Assembly (NCBI GenBank): GCA_963921795.1
Contig: OY997640.1
Coordinates: forward strand, 7,265,091-7,329,090
From: Nannobrachium achirus
Taxonomy: Eukaryota; Chordata; Actinopteri; Myctophiformes; Myctophidae
Reading direction: 5' to 3'
DNA length: 64,000 nt
Within the stretch, counting starts at the first letter, position 1. Each line of letters starts with the position of its first letter. Below are positions 32,166-43,946 of this stretch, one piece after another. Below the pieces are notes generated by a model. The model saw only the letters and a list, made by a program, of their open reading frames with translations, searched no databases and was not told the origin of the DNA. The position numbers and the translations under genes are program-made.

Positions 32166-33311
32166 ATGATGAACCGCCACTTCAGGAAGGAGTGTGGTCA
32201 CAGTCCTCCCAGACTAAGTTCTGATTGTACCTACTCCAGATCTAAGTCGAGCCATGGCAACCTCTATTCCCAAATGCCCATAAATGGACAGATCCCCTCA
32301 GAATCGTGCCAGCAAATCACCAGAATTGTAACCAGCCAGGAACAAGGAGACACAGATGAACCAAAATCTTCCAGTCATCAAAGGTTTACCAAGACTTTAA
32401 CTCAACCAGGAGAAGTGAAGACACATCAGCTGACTTGTACAGGGAAGAAAACTCACATCTGTAAACACTGTGACAAGAGTTTCAGTAAGTTGGTTCACCT
32501 GAAGAGTCATCAGTGTATCCACACTGGAGAAAGACCTTTTCACTGCAACAAGTGTTACAAGGCTTTTTGTCGGTCAGATGAACTCAATATTCACCAGCGT
32601 ATCCACACTGGAGAAACACCTTTCCACTGTAAGCAGTGTGGCAAGAACTTTAGTGTGTTATGTAATCTGAAGGCACACCAGCGTATCCACACTGGAGAAA
32701 AACCTTTTCACTGTAAAGAGTGTGATAAGAGTTTCAGTGAGTTGGGTACCCTGAAGAGACACCTGCATATCCACACTGGAGAAAAACCTTTCCACTGTAA
32801 AGAGTGTGACAAGAGTTTCAGTGAGTTAGGACAACTGAAGATTCACCAGCGTATCCACACAGGAGAAAAACCTTTTCACTGTAAAGAGTGTGACAAGAGT
32901 TTCAGTGTGTTAGGTACCCTGAAGATTCACCAGCGTATCCACACTGGAGAAAAACCTTTCCACTGTAAAGAGTGTGACAAGAGTTTCAGTGTGTTAGGAC
33001 AACTGAAGATTCACCAGCGTATCCACACAGGAGAAAAACCTTTCTATTGTAAACAGTGTGACAAAGCTTTTTATCGGTTAAATGAACTGAAGATACACCA
33101 GCGTATCCACACAGGAGAAAAACCTTTCCACTGTAAGCAGTGTGGCAAGAACTTTAGTGTGTTAGGTAATCTGAAGGCACACCAGCGTATCCACACTGGA
33201 GACAAACCTTTTCACTGTAAAGAGTGTGACAAGGGTTTCAGTCAGTTAGGTAACCTGAAGAGACACCAGCGTATACACACTGGAGAAAAACCTATTCACT
33301 GTAAACAGTGA
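32166..33311 (+). CDS. C2H2 zinc-finger protein, copy B (10 fingers)
   Basis: 381 codons from the ATG-ATG at 32166; upstream the frame meets a stop in this copy, which favours this start. The N-terminal ~95 residues ([15 protein letters not shown]...) match no domain I recognise; no KRAB, BTB or SCAN is seen in this exon. Ten Krueppel-type fingers follow (from CKHCDKSF) with TGEKPF-type linkers, then a cut finger HCKQ and stop. Helix residues vary between fingers: KLVHL, RSDEL, VLCNL, ELGTL, ELGQL, VLGTL, VLGQL, RLNEL, VLGNL, QLGNL. Expected role: sequence-specific nuclear DNA binding, most likely in transcription control. Finger 2 has CNKCYKAF. No frame damage is seen. Confidence 0.88.
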   Translation: MMNRHFRKECGHSPPRLSSDCTYSRSKSSHGNLYSQMPINGQIPSESCQQITRIVTSQEQGDTDEPKSSSHQRFTKTLTQPGEVKTHQLTCTGKKTHICKHCDKSFSKLVHLKSHQCIHTGERPFHCNKCYKAFCRSDELNIHQRIHTGETPFHCKQCGKNFSVLCNLKAHQRIHTGEKPFHCKECDKSFSELGTLKRHLHIHTGEKPFHCKECDKSFSELGQLKIHQRIHTGEKPFHCKECDKSFSVLGTLKIHQRIHTGEKPFHCKECDKSFSVLGQLKIHQRIHTGEKPFYCKQCDKAFYRLNELKIHQRIHTGEKPFHCKQCGKNFSVLGNLKAHQRIHTGDKPFHCKECDKGFSQLGNLKRHQRIHTGEKPIHCKQ

Positions 33312-34122
33312 AAACCACCATCTGCAAGATGGAGGGAAATAAATAATGTGGTCACAACGAAATATGATAAATGCAGGTTGTGCAAGGCCACCTGTTTTGT
33401 GCAGCCAGTGCTACCAAGTGTGAAGTGAGCGGTGCTTATTATGAGTTAATTTCATTAAAGAGGTGGTGCCATGATTCCCCCCCCCCCCTCTAAAACATGA
33501 TTATCAGGTATTCTGATTATACTTTTTTCCAAAGAAAGTATACAAAAAGAGTTCAAATTGGGTTTTTATGTGGCCAGTTCATTAAGTATGCATGGATGGC
33601 ATGGTGGGTGGTGACCCAGCTGATATAGCCACACCCCACAGTGTTGGGTGAATGGCAATTGGGGAGGAGTTGATACTGTGACACACGTAGTATCTGTGTT
33701 TTTTAACTGACACTTTTGACCACAAGGGGCAGCCTCCAAGAGAAAACAAACAAATACTAAGAGAATAAATCATTTCTCAAAAAAAACACATCAGGGGGTC
33801 TAATGAAGTAATTTCAACCTCCTAGACACATGAAAAACAGAAAAAGTACAAAACTATGGCACCACCTCTTTAAGGACCATTATGTCATCCCCCCCCAAAA
33901 AATAAAAGCCATATTGGTCCAATATGGCTCTTTCAACATTTTGGGTTGCCGACCCCTGCCCTAAGTAATGGGGCCAGAAGAGCCATGCTCTGCCGCCTGC
34001 CTGTTGTGAGCTTGGAGGTCTGCTATTTTCTATTATTTTCACCAAAAGTGCCCTTTTAGAAATTTCAGCCCCTGCCTCTCTAACGTTCTCTGTACGTCCC
34101 TGGACCAAATACAACCATCGCA
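33312..34122. other. Cassette B 3' module
   Basis: As in A, with the TTAA MITE at 33459-33869 inserted. 33895-33955 is a hAT MITE end with the CCATATTGG palindrome; a half palindrome lies at 34006-34030. No gene. Confidence 0.6.
33459..33869. mobile_element. TTAA-target MITE in cassette B
   Basis: 411 bp with inverted ends AGAGGTGGTGCCAT and ATGGCACCACCTCT, flanked by TTAA at 33455-33458 and 33870-33873. Cassettes A (near 19400), C (near 47070) and E (near 58478) keep the single TTAA. piggyBac- or Kolobok-like by target; no transposase. Confidence 0.95.
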
Positions 34123-34516
34123 TGTCACGGTTCGGTGTTGTGGTGGTGAGGACCTAAATGCAGAACTCAACTCAAAAAGCCAGGAAACCACGGAGGACAG
34201 ATTACAAGACTTTACTGAACTTAAAATATACTGTTAACACAAGCACACACGTATCAAACATAACAGAATCAAACATACAGGAAAACTTAGGAACGGACAG
34301 CAAACAATGAACCAGCACAGAGAGCAGATACAGGCAGGATTAAATAGTCTCTGACCAGCTAGGCACTCGAGGCCAACAGCTCACAGCTGTGAAGCCGAGA
34401 GGAGCTCAGATTGTCAATCTCCAGGAGGGGAGGAGGGGGCGAGCACGAAAATGTGAAGTGGGGAAAATGCCGGGGTGAGGCCCTGGAGGTGCCACCGTGT
34501 AGCACAGATCATGACA
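34123..34516 (-). mobile_element. Solo LTR, copy in cassette B
   Basis: Same insertion as 19680-20062: TGTCACGG to ATCATGACA in TCGCA flanks (34118-34122 and 34517-34521). Inherited by segmental duplication. Confidence 0.9.
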
Positions 34517-34866
34517 TCGCAGATGTACTAGTTGTTTTGCATTACTCTGCCATTCAAATTGATCAAAATAACATTCAATTCACTAATAATGGTCCTGGAT
34601 TGCTGCTTAAAGAAACACATTATATACGGACACGTGAATAAAATGAATAGTTATTAGAGCGTTAAGAGAATAGAAAATGAGAATAAACTTTAATAAAACA
34701 GATTAAAATATGAGAATAAAGTTTCAGTGCAGCGTATAAGTAATGGATCAGAAACCTCGGTAAAAGACGGCGGCATTCAGAAACATCTTCAGCTTTGATA
34801 TAAAAGAACAGAGAGCTGTAGTAGCAGACCTGCAGCTCTTTGTTCCAGATATGTGACGCATTCAGA

Positions 34867-35334
34867 CAGGGGCGTCACAATGGGGGGAAAAGTGGGACTG
34901 AGTTACCAGGGCCCAAGGTGTAGGGGCCTTAATTATTTTATACTTAAACTATTGAAAAATAGCAGATCTACAAGCTCACAACGCGGCACCGAGTGCCGCG
35001 CTGCAAGCTTGTGGATCTGCTATTTTTTTTAAAGCCGTGAAAATGTGCGCAAATCTTTGAATTTATGTATTTTTTAAGCGAACATTTGTAACTCAAATAT
35101 TGCTTCTGGGGGGGGGGGGGGGGTGGTCCCTGTAACTAAATGTTTTGAGATGGGGTCCGCGGCCAAATACATATCATTTTGGGGGTCCTTGATGTGAAAA
35201 GAATTGAGCACCACTGACATAGAAACATAGTTAAAAAAAGAAGAAAAAAAAAACCTTAGAAGGATTTGAAATATTCAAAGACTTGCACAAATGTTCACGA
35301 TTTAAAAACAAATAGAAGATCCACAAGCGCCCTG
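34867..35334. mobile_element. hAT MITE with palindrome (cassette B)
   Basis: Shorter copy of 20415-20968, starting CAGGGGCGTCACA; its right end has lost about 85 bp compared with A. Palindrome at 34955-35025. A G homopolymer lies at 35108-35122. Confidence 0.75.
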
Positions 35335-35599
35335 GCTGTAGCAGACCTGCAGCTCTTTGTTCCAGATGATGTGATGCATTCAGATGGAATGTATTGCTCC
35401 TCCACGTTTTAATTGTGATTCTAGGGACAGAAAGCAGAGCTGTCCCAGATGACCTGCAGAGCTCTGCTAGGTTCATTACGTAGCCGAAAGATCAGAAACA
35501 TATCTTGGCCCCGAAACCATTCGGCAACCAGCAGACACCAAAGGAGCTGACCTCGGGTCAGCTGTAGTCTTACTGTTTTCCTTTCAAACTGCTTCAACG

Positions 35600-35602
<3 letters not shown>

Positions 35603-35662
<60 letters not shown>
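35603..35662. repeat. (GT)n microsatellite, cassette B
   Basis: About 30 GT units, homologous to 21239-21292 (A) and 60202-60267 (E). Confidence 0.97.
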
Positions 35663-35665
<3 letters not shown>

Positions 35666-35883
35666 GGCATGCGTGCATGCGTGTGTCTTTTTCAAATGGT
35701 GCACAGCTCTTTTTGGAATGCATTTCTCATAACAAGGTCAGTTAAACTGATATCACGTCTGACAAGGATTTAGGTTCTCCTGCAAAACTAGCTTTTGTTC
35801 TTACTTCGTAGTGTCAATCACATTTTAAGTATGTGGCTGTTTTGTTTTACTGCAGACATCTTAGTTCTGGAGGCAACTTGAAC

Positions 35884-36797
35884 CTCTGGTTCTCAACCTT
35901 TTCAGGCCACGAACTCCAAAAATAATATTTGAACTGACGAATACTAAGAGTTTGTATAACATGGTTCTAGTGTGAAAATAGCAGATCTACATGCTCCCAA
36001 CGCCTCGCAGTGAGCATGTAGATTGGCTATTTTCACAATTTCTTTGTTTGTTTATTTGACAATTTGGCCAATGTTTAATTTGTAATTTTAGAGGTATTAA
36101 AAAGTCCATAAATTGTAACTTTAGAAATGTGTAGGTACCCGGTTTGTTTACTGTTGTGTGAGAAAACAGTGTTGCACAATGCACATTGAGTTAATCATCA
36201 TAATGATTAACTAGAATATAAATATACAATAATATACAATATATATAATATATAATGGACCCAATGTGGAAGGGGGGTCCACGAATACCCCCCCCCCCCC
36301 CCCCATTAACCCCCCCCCCCCAATGTGGAAGGGGGGTCCACGAATACCCCCCCCCCCCCAATGTGGAAGGGGGGTCCACGAATACCCCCCCCCCCCCCCC
36401 CCCCCCATAAACCCCCCCCAGTGTGGAGAGGTCACAGATCACAGCCAATCACAGCTGGCTCAGTGCACATGCTCAGTGAAAATGCAGGTACAGGGAGGGG
36501 GAAAAAATCCCTCCCACCAGTGAGAAATCCTGGGACTAGAGAGGTGTGATTTCTGACAGCAGCCACAGCAGGGGTTCACGCATACTTAAGTAGTGGTACA
36601 AAACGGCTATATACCGAACTGAATACTCCTGAATATCTGGTTGATTACCTCTGATTATGCCGGTTTATTTACTGAATATACTGCCATAGAATGTAGTATA
36701 CTGGCCCGATAATCTATCTTTTCACCCAGTGTGGGGACGCCCCAAAATAATCCGGGGACCCCCCTGGGGGTCCCGACCCATAGGTTGAGAACCACTG
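35884..36797. mobile_element. hAT MITE (cassette B) carrying an extra ~530-bp insertion
   Basis: Same MITE as 21521-21895, with palindrome at 35976-36038, but between about 36197 and 36727 it holds sequence absent from A, including the C-rich minisatellite. The insertion is also in cassette E, so it predates the B-to-E duplication. Confidence 0.75.
36254..36421. repeat. C-rich minisatellite with poly(C) runs
   Basis: Three units built on AATGTGGAAGGGGGGTCCAC, GAATA and a long C run, alternating with CATTAACCCCC or CATAAACCCCC. C runs reach about 20 bases. On the other strand this is strongly G-rich, with quadruplex potential. Homologue at 60879-61064 with different run lengths. Confidence 0.93.
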
Positions 36798-36845
36798 CTC
36801 TAGTCTATATTTTCGTTTTCCAACCATTCCAGTAATTTTACCTCA

Positions 36846-36946
36846 AGTTTTGACTTTCCATTGAAATTCATCACAGTAAAAACCAGCAGCCAAGAGCAAA
36901 GAGCAACACTCACAAAGTGAGAAAAACAACAACAGACAAACCAAAA
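36846..36946. repeat. Start fragment of cassette C upstream module
   Basis: Matches the part of the module starting AGTTTTGACTTTCCATTG (9557 in A). It continues at 43947 after the Ngaro element. The earlier part of the module is missing here, so cassette C begins with a truncated module. Confidence 0.85.
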
Positions 36947-37432
36947 ATGTATGTTGGTTACAATATGGGTTCGGGAGTAGAGATCTCACACTGAATATCA
37001 CAGCTACCCCCTGCTCATTCATCTCATGAGTCCACACACCTATCACAGCCACTCCCCCTCTCTCAATCATCTTATCAAAGTTACCTGCCTCCTCTTATCA
37101 GCCAGCCAATCCCCGCTGTAGTCACCACAGTACAAATACACCCGCAAGCTATCACTTAGTCGTTCCTACTACTAACGTGGTCTCGAACTACTGACACCAC
37201 GCATGTGTTCTCAACCTTTCGCTTCATTCGCTTGCTAAAACTAGCTCATTTTCGTTCATTGTTTCTCTCATTCATTCGCTCATTTTCGTTCATCGTTTCT
37301 CTCATTCATTCGCTTAAAAGGTAAGGAAGGAAGCAGGCAGTTTAGCCATTTACTTTTCTATATTGTAAAGCACGCTGCTAGCAGCGCTGCTGCTACAACA
37401 GCTTAGCAGCACATTTCCTCTTACCTGCTGTC

Positions 37433-40077
37433 ATGGAGGGAGAGATCATCATTAATGCTTCGGACGAGGAGCTCTTCTCCTCCCCAGCTCAAAGCCACGT
37501 CTCGCGAACGCAGAGTCCGGCCGTCGCGCCGGATTCAAACAATACTCCACCATCAAGATCAGGTTCTATTCCGGCAGCTCAGCCGAGCCCGAGACCTAAC
37601 CAAATCCAACACGTCGCTCAGGTTCACAACAGCAGAACAGTCTCGCTTTCCAGCCGCTCCAATGCCTCTCGCCATGACGCAAACGCTTCCGCATCCGATT
37701 CCAACAGCGGCCATATTAGATCCAACACTATGTCCCAGCTGACAATGGCTGACTGGACAGTACGCGGCCTGAAGCGGGTGCTAGAACAGAGAGGCGTCCT
37801 GTTCCAGAACACCGACCGAAAAGAAGTACTTTTCCAGCTTTACAGAAGTGAATTTCCACGCTCCTCTTCTGTCAGATCCGGTGAGGCCCCGCCCACCCGG
37901 CCCACTCGTTCTAGTGTCGCCGCCCACCAGACACGCGCCCGGCCCACTTCCCTCCACCCCCCTCCCCCACACGCTCGCTGGCCGGCGCGCTCCTCATCAG
38001 CAACTAACCAACCTCCCCCCCCCCCCTCCCTCTCGAGCACGCTGGCAGGCGCAGAAATGCACCTGACCCTCTTCCAACTCACCCTCCCTCCTCCTCTCAC
38101 CCCCTCCCTCCTGAGCACGCTGGCAGGCGCAGAAATGCACCTGACCCTCTTCCAACCCCCTCCCCCCCTCCCCCCACCCCCTCTCTTCTGTACATGCTGG
38201 CAGGCGCAGAAATGCACCTGACCCTCTTCCAACCCCCCCCTCCTCCTCAAGACATCAGCAGGGGCTACGCCCCCCATCTTCCAACCCCCCCTCCCGCCCT
38301 CCTAATCAAAGCCGACGCCCACACCCTTCATCTCCATCTCCTCGTGGGTCGTCACATCAGCGCACGCCAACCGCTTCTCCGAACCATCATCAGGCTCGCC
38401 ACAGAGATGACACCCGTACACCTACTCGCGTGGCTCCGCCCCAGCAGAGAGTTCATCGCCCGGATCATGAGATCTCGCCTTCCCCCTCCCCTTCACCATC
38501 AGCTCGACGCGTAAATCCGCCATCACCAGCACGCAGCGTAAACCCTCCAGCACGCCGTGTTAATCCTCCATCACCAGCACGCCGTGTAAACCCTCCATCA
38601 CCAGCACGCCGTGTAAACCCTCCATCTCATTCACCAGCACGCCATGTAAACCCTCCATCTCATTCACCAGCACGCCGCGTAAACCCTCCATCTCATTCAC
38701 CAGCACGCCGTGTAAACCCTCCATCTCATTCACCAGCACGCCGCGTAAATTCCCCAGCACGCCGCGTAAATCCTCCTCCATCAGCACGCCGTGTTAATCC
38801 TCCAGCACGCCACGTAAATCCTCCAGCACCAGCACGCCGTCGCCGCCCAGTTGCATCACCATCTCCAGCCAGGTCGCCACGTCGGCGCACGCCGCCTCCT
38901 TCTCAGTCTCCTTCCCCCGTTAGCGCTTCACCGCCCCGGCGCCGCGCACGCCGCAGGGGCCGCCATAATTCTCCACCCCAACTTGCCCATGCAGCTCCTC
39001 CCCAGCGGAGAGCTCGCCACCACTCGCCTCAGTCTCCCCCGCCTCAAGCGCCTGTTCCATCAACCAGCTCCACCCCCGCCGCCCAGGCCCTTCTGCCCGC
39101 TGGTGCAACCGTCACCCAGGCTACGCCTCCACCAGACCCAAGCCAAGTGTTGGCGCTAGTTTCCTCACTATTCTCCCAACTCTCCCAAGCATCTGCTACC
39201 ACTCCTCAAGTCCAGAACCCGTTCAATCCTCTTCATCCAGCCCCCACCCATACACTCGCTTCAGCCGTTCCAGCAACCCCTCCACAGTCTGCCGCCGTCC
39301 GACCATCTCCAGTTCCAGCAAACCTCAGACAGCAGATCCTCAACGGTGCGTATGTTGATCTAGCAGAACTCATTCTACCATCCATCTCAGACCCTTCACG
39401 CAATAGGCAAATACAGACTCCATCCGGCTGCCTAGCACAACTCCGTCAGCCCCTCCCCTCCCGGTCCCGTGATCTGACGCCAACAGAATTTGCGTTTGCC
39501 TTCTCCCTATACAGGGACGTGATCTGTGCAGTTTACCCCGACCGCCGGGCCGAACTTGACCATTACCTCACCTTGGTCTTAGAGTTGGCGATTCGGTTAT
39601 AATTACCACATATTATTCGCCACCAAGGCCGCTGCCTGCCTTCAGCAGTTCAATCAAGCCACCTACTGGGGGGCCCTGGACCACGAACTCTATTGCAGGG
39701 TGTTTGCAGCCAGGGCCTCCCTGGCCTGCGAGATGTGTGGTGCTCCGTCCCACCCCGCCTCAGCCTGCACCACGGCCGTCCAAACGCCTCATACCAAACC
39801 AGCCTACACTCCCACAGCACGCCCTCCACCGCTATTTCCTCGGGTCCGTTCCGCTGCCCCTCCTCCCCCCATAGTTCCCAAGTCCGACCGGATCATCGCG
39901 CCTTCCAACACCACTGACAAACAAGGCAGACCAATCTTCTATCAGTCTGGGCGAATGATATGTAATAATTACAATCACTTGGGCTGCGCTCTGTCCTCCT
40001 GCAGACTCCTCCATGCCTGCTCCTTCTGTGGAGGAGCCCACTCCAAATGCACCTGTCCGCACAACCCTACCTCCTGA
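37433..40077 (+). other. Ngaro part: gag-like region
   Basis: Proline- and serine-rich, low-complexity coding region with a tandem VNPPS/SPARR-type repeat at about 38515-38830 and a Cys/His-rich segment near its end (CSFCGGAHSKCTC, about 40018-40056) resembling a nucleic-acid-binding knuckle. Present as several open stretches. Repeated in part at 62075-64000. Confidence 0.75.
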
Positions 40078-40200
40078 CTGATCCAGCATCTAAACACCCC
40101 CATCAAAATTCCAGCACTCGCCCACGCTCTCCGTAATCACCCTGACCGGCCATTTGTCCACTTCTTAATAAACGGTTTCACTAACGGATTCAACCCTGGC

Positions 40201-41697
40201 ATGCTAGCCACTCCCTCCATATCTCACACCTGTCACAACCTCCTGTCCGCAACAAATGACCCTGACACTGTCGACACACTTCTGGCAAAAGAAGTTAAGG
40301 AGGGGTTTATGATGGGGCCCTTCACTACACCACCCTTCCCTGTGTACCGCATCAGTCTGATCGGTATCGCCACTAGGAAATATTCTGGAAAAAAGCGACT
40401 CATCGTGGACCTCTCCTCCCCCCACAATTCATTCATCCCCAGTATAAACAGTCTAATCCCCAGTCATGATTTTTCTATGCACTACTCCACCATCAACCAC
40501 GCCATCAACCTCATCCACCTCACAGGCCGCGGATCCCTCTTATCCAAGGCCGACATCACAAACGCATTCAAAGTCCTCCCCATCCACCCCGACTACTGGC
40601 CATATTTTGGAGTCCTCTGGAAGGGCTCCTACTATTTCGCTGTCCGGCTCACTTTTGGGTGCAAGAGCAGCCCCAAAATTTTCAACTCCCTTTCCGAGGC
40701 GCTGTGCTGGATCCTCACCAACAACCACCCAATTCCCCACCTAGTTCACCTCCTGGACGACTTCCTAATAGTCGAGCCCCCCTCATCCCCCCCAGCACGC
40801 GGTCTCTCCACTCTCCGGACAGTTTTTGCAGAACTCGGAGTTCCCCTCTCAGCAGAGAAGACCATCGGCCCCGCTACATCCATCGAGTTCCTAGGGATCA
40901 CTCTGGACACTGTGGCATTTAAAGCTTCTCTCCCACAAGAGAAATTAAACAGAATCACACTGCTCATCCAAAACTACTTGTTAACGCCCAGCTGTACCAA
41001 ACGCCAACTACTCGCCCTCCTCGGCCACATCAATTTCGCCCTCCGCATCATACCACAAGGCCGCCCCTTCATATCCCACCTCCTCACAACCGCCTCCTCC
41101 GTCCAATCCCTTCATGACATCGTCATCATCGACGACTCATGTCGTACAGACCTCCGACTCTGGTACCACCTTCTGTCAAAATGGAATGGCATCACTTTCT
41201 TTTACGACACTCTGATCACCAAACCCGATGATATTCAGCTCTACACAGACGCCGCCCCCTCCATCGGCTATGGAGGTTACTATCAAGGCCGCTGGTTCGC
41301 CTCCGCATGGCCTCCCGAATTCGAAACACTCTCCCACTCTGCCCGTCACCCTTCCTCTGCCCTTCACGAGATCTATCCAATTATCATAGCCACGCTTCTT
41401 TGGGGGCACGAATGGTCGCAAAGGAGCATACTCATTCATTCAGACAACACCGCAACAGTAGACATCATCAATAAAGGTCGATCTAACTCACCAGACATCA
41501 TGCCCCTACTCCGCCGTCTCATCTGGTCTTCTGTTACTCACCGGTTCATCATCCGAGCAGCTCACATCCCCGGTCATCTTAACCTAATAGCAGATTCCCT
41601 TTCTCGTTTCTCATTTCAGAAATTTCGTCAATTAGCCCCGGAAGTGGATCAACACCCCACTCCAGTTCCTCAGTTTTCTGAGACGATATTCGCCTAA
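40201..41697 (+). other. Ngaro part: reverse transcriptase and RNase H
   Basis: 498-codon open stretch. RT signals: KRLIVDLSSPHN, LLSKADITNAFKVLP, RLTFGCKSSPKIF and the catalytic HLLDDFLIV. RNase H signals: LYTDAAPSIGYGGYY, ALHEIYPIIIA and LIHSDNTATVDIINKG. This RT style, with RNase H directly after, is that of DIRS/Ngaro elements. Confidence 0.92.
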
Positions 41698-41699
41698 GC

Positions 41700-43123
41700 C
41701 CACAGCTCCATCAACTCATCATTCAAGCCCGTCACCACATCTTCAACGGATACTCACCTGGAACCCTGTCAACTTACCTCACTGCCTGGAACGCCTTCAA
41801 GAGGTTTCACGCCATCTCCGGCACCCTCTTCCCTTCAACCCATCTCTCGGTCATTGTGGCCTTCGTCACCTACGCCCACTCCCATCTTCATCTTCGCACC
41901 TCCACCATTCACGTCTACCTGAGCGGGCTGCATTTTTTCCATAAAATAATTTATGGATGTCAATCCTCTACTATCACTCACCCCCACGTTTCCATGCTGC
42001 TCCGAGGACTCCAACACAGCGAGATCCCCCTAGCTCCTAGTCGCCACCCACTCACCGCCGACCTACTCAACCGCTGCCTGAACACCATCCGTTCTGGTTA
42101 CATATCCCCTAGTCTCGCGTAGCCAGACAACTATTCCACAATCTCCGAATGCTATATAGAGTCCGGAAGAGCAGCTCCCGAACGGCGAGTATCGGAAGTA
42201 GCCACTGCTGCACTGAACTGTAGTCCCATTGGAAACGTAACAGAAACACAATAGCTCAGACAAAGTCATTCGAGCTTCCTACTATTGTTATGAGTGTATA
42301 GTTTAAGAAAACGTTTGAAAACATCATGGAGGTAACACCAATAACACCAGAGAAAGACAAAATGAAGCCCCCAGAAATGTTGAAAGGAGACATAACGCTT
42401 CCAGTAGGACATGTTATTGTTACTGCACCAAGGGAGTGGTTGCGTCACATCCGCTTTATCTCGCACTCATCGTTTCTTCCCCGGTTTGCCAGACCGTATG
42501 CCGGGAGCATTTGCCAAAATCGCGGAGGCAACAGTCTGGCCACGCAAGACTACATATCCCCTCTGATTGACCTGACCTTGGAAAGCATGTTCTTGCTAGC
42601 TTTCTTTGGATTTCTTCGCTGCTCAGAGTTCACATCCTCAACCTCCAGATACAACCCTTCTCGTCACCCTAGCCTCTCCGACATCACTTTCTCCACCGAC
42701 TCTTTCATCTTCCGCCTCAAACGCAGCAAGACAGACCAGACCGGGCATTCAACACCCATCCACCTTTTCAAAACCGGTCCTCCTCTCAGCCCATATGCAA
42801 CTCTATTCAGATACGTCTCCATGAGAAGATCTCTCAATTCATCACCTCGAGACCCTCTATTCACCACAGAATCCGGCTCCATCGCCACCCGGTTCTGGTT
42901 TCATAATCACCTCCGCCAAATCCTATCTCTGACTGGTCTCTCACCTCAGCTATACTCCGGCCACTCATTCCGCATCGGCGCGGCTTCCACCGCCTCCAGG
43001 CAAGGCTTCTCGGACCACCTGATCCGTGTTCTTGGCCGTTGGACCTCCCAAGCCTACCATTCGTATATTAGAACCAACGTCCAAGACATACGAAACGCCC
43101 ATCTCCACCTGAGTCGTCCGTAA
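41700..43123 (+). other. Ngaro part: tyrosine recombinase region, interrupted by a MITE
   Basis: Recognised from FLRCSEFTS, KRSKTDQTG, GHSFRIGAAST and VLGRWTSQAYHSYIR, which carry the Arg, His-x-x-Arg and Tyr signature of tyrosine recombinases. These enzymes insert a circular DNA copy by strand exchange, without target duplication. The region is split by the MITE at 42110-42552. Confidence 0.9.
42110..42552. mobile_element. MITE inside the Ngaro element, 9-bp duplication
   Basis: 443 bp with inverted ends TAGTCTCGCGTAGCCAGAC and the complement TAGTCTTGCGTGGCCAGAC, flanked by CATATCCCC at 42101-42109 and 42553-42561. A 9-bp duplication points to the Mutator-like group; the family is not named. 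It holds a short open reading of unknown meaning starting ATGGAGGTAACACC at 42326. Confidence 0.9.
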
Positions 43124-43946
43124 TGGTCACACTCTTCCACTCACGCCCTTTCAGAAGTTCTTCCTCACCAGTCAGCCATTTATCTCCCAGCCAGCTCTTT
43201 TGGGGGCATTGTCGGAGGAGAGACGGCCTGTCCATTCAACCATCGATGGCCGTCTGCTCCAGAGACTACACCCCCACCCTGAGTCTCGCCCTACCTGGGT
43301 TCCTCATAGTACACAATCACATTCAAACTTTCCTCATAGTACACAATCACATCCGCCCCTTATCATTCAATATACCTATTAAACTTTATTCAGTTGTGAG
43401 GTCTCTTACTAGTGAAATGTATGTTGGTTACAATATGGGTTCGGGAGTAGAGATCTCACACTGAATATCACAGCTACCCCCTGCTCATTCATCTCATGAG
43501 TCCACACACCTATCACAGCCACTCCCCCTCTCTCAATCATCTTATCAAAGTTACCTGCCTCCTCTTATCAGCCAGCCAATCCCCGCTGTAGTCACCACAG
43601 TACAAATACACCCGCAAGCTATCACTTAGTCGTTCCTACTACTAACGTGGTCTCAAACAAACCCTCCATCCACCCCAACAAATTCCCCCCTTTTTCTTTT
43701 CTTTACTTTCTCTACTTCATCCAGGAACTCAGGGGGCATTGTCGGAGGAGAGACGGCCTGTCCATTCAACCATCGATGGCCGTCTGCTCCAGAGACTACA
43801 CCCCCACCCTGAGTCTCGCCCTACCTGGGTTCCTCATAGTACACAATCACATTCAAACTTTCCTCATAGTACACAATCACATCCGCCCCTTATCATTCAA
43901 TATACCTATTAAACTTTATTCAGTTGTGTGGTCTCTTACTAGTGAA

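Larger units (their letters stand above)
36947..43946 (+). mobile_element. Ngaro-type tyrosine-recombinase retrotransposon (YR/DIRS order)
   Basis: About 7.0 kb. Split direct repeats in the order A1 (36947-37184), coding part, B1 (43202-43416), A2 (43417-43654), B2 (43732-43946). A1 and A2 are both 238 bp and look identical by eye; B1 and B2 are both 215 bp and nearly identical. This A1-ORF-B1A2B2 layout is characteristic of Ngaro elements. The flanks CCAAAA and CTTTCC join into the uninterrupted module seen at 29371 and 50682, with no clear target duplication, as expected for recombinase-based integration. Coding parts: a gag-like region, RT-RNase H and a tyrosine recombinase. It reads as several separate open stretches, so it looks broken in a few places, and a MITE sits in the recombinase region. 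Repeat identity suggests a recent insertion; treated as a fossil. Confidence 0.92.

Noticed and set aside
36191-36549. Gly- and Pro-rich frames over the C-rich minisatellite
   Set aside because: Produced by poly(C) and poly(G) runs; frames change with run length between B and E.
38560-38787. Minus-strand LHGVLVNEMEG repeat frame
   Set aside because: Antisense of the proline-rich tandem repeat in the Ngaro gag-like region.
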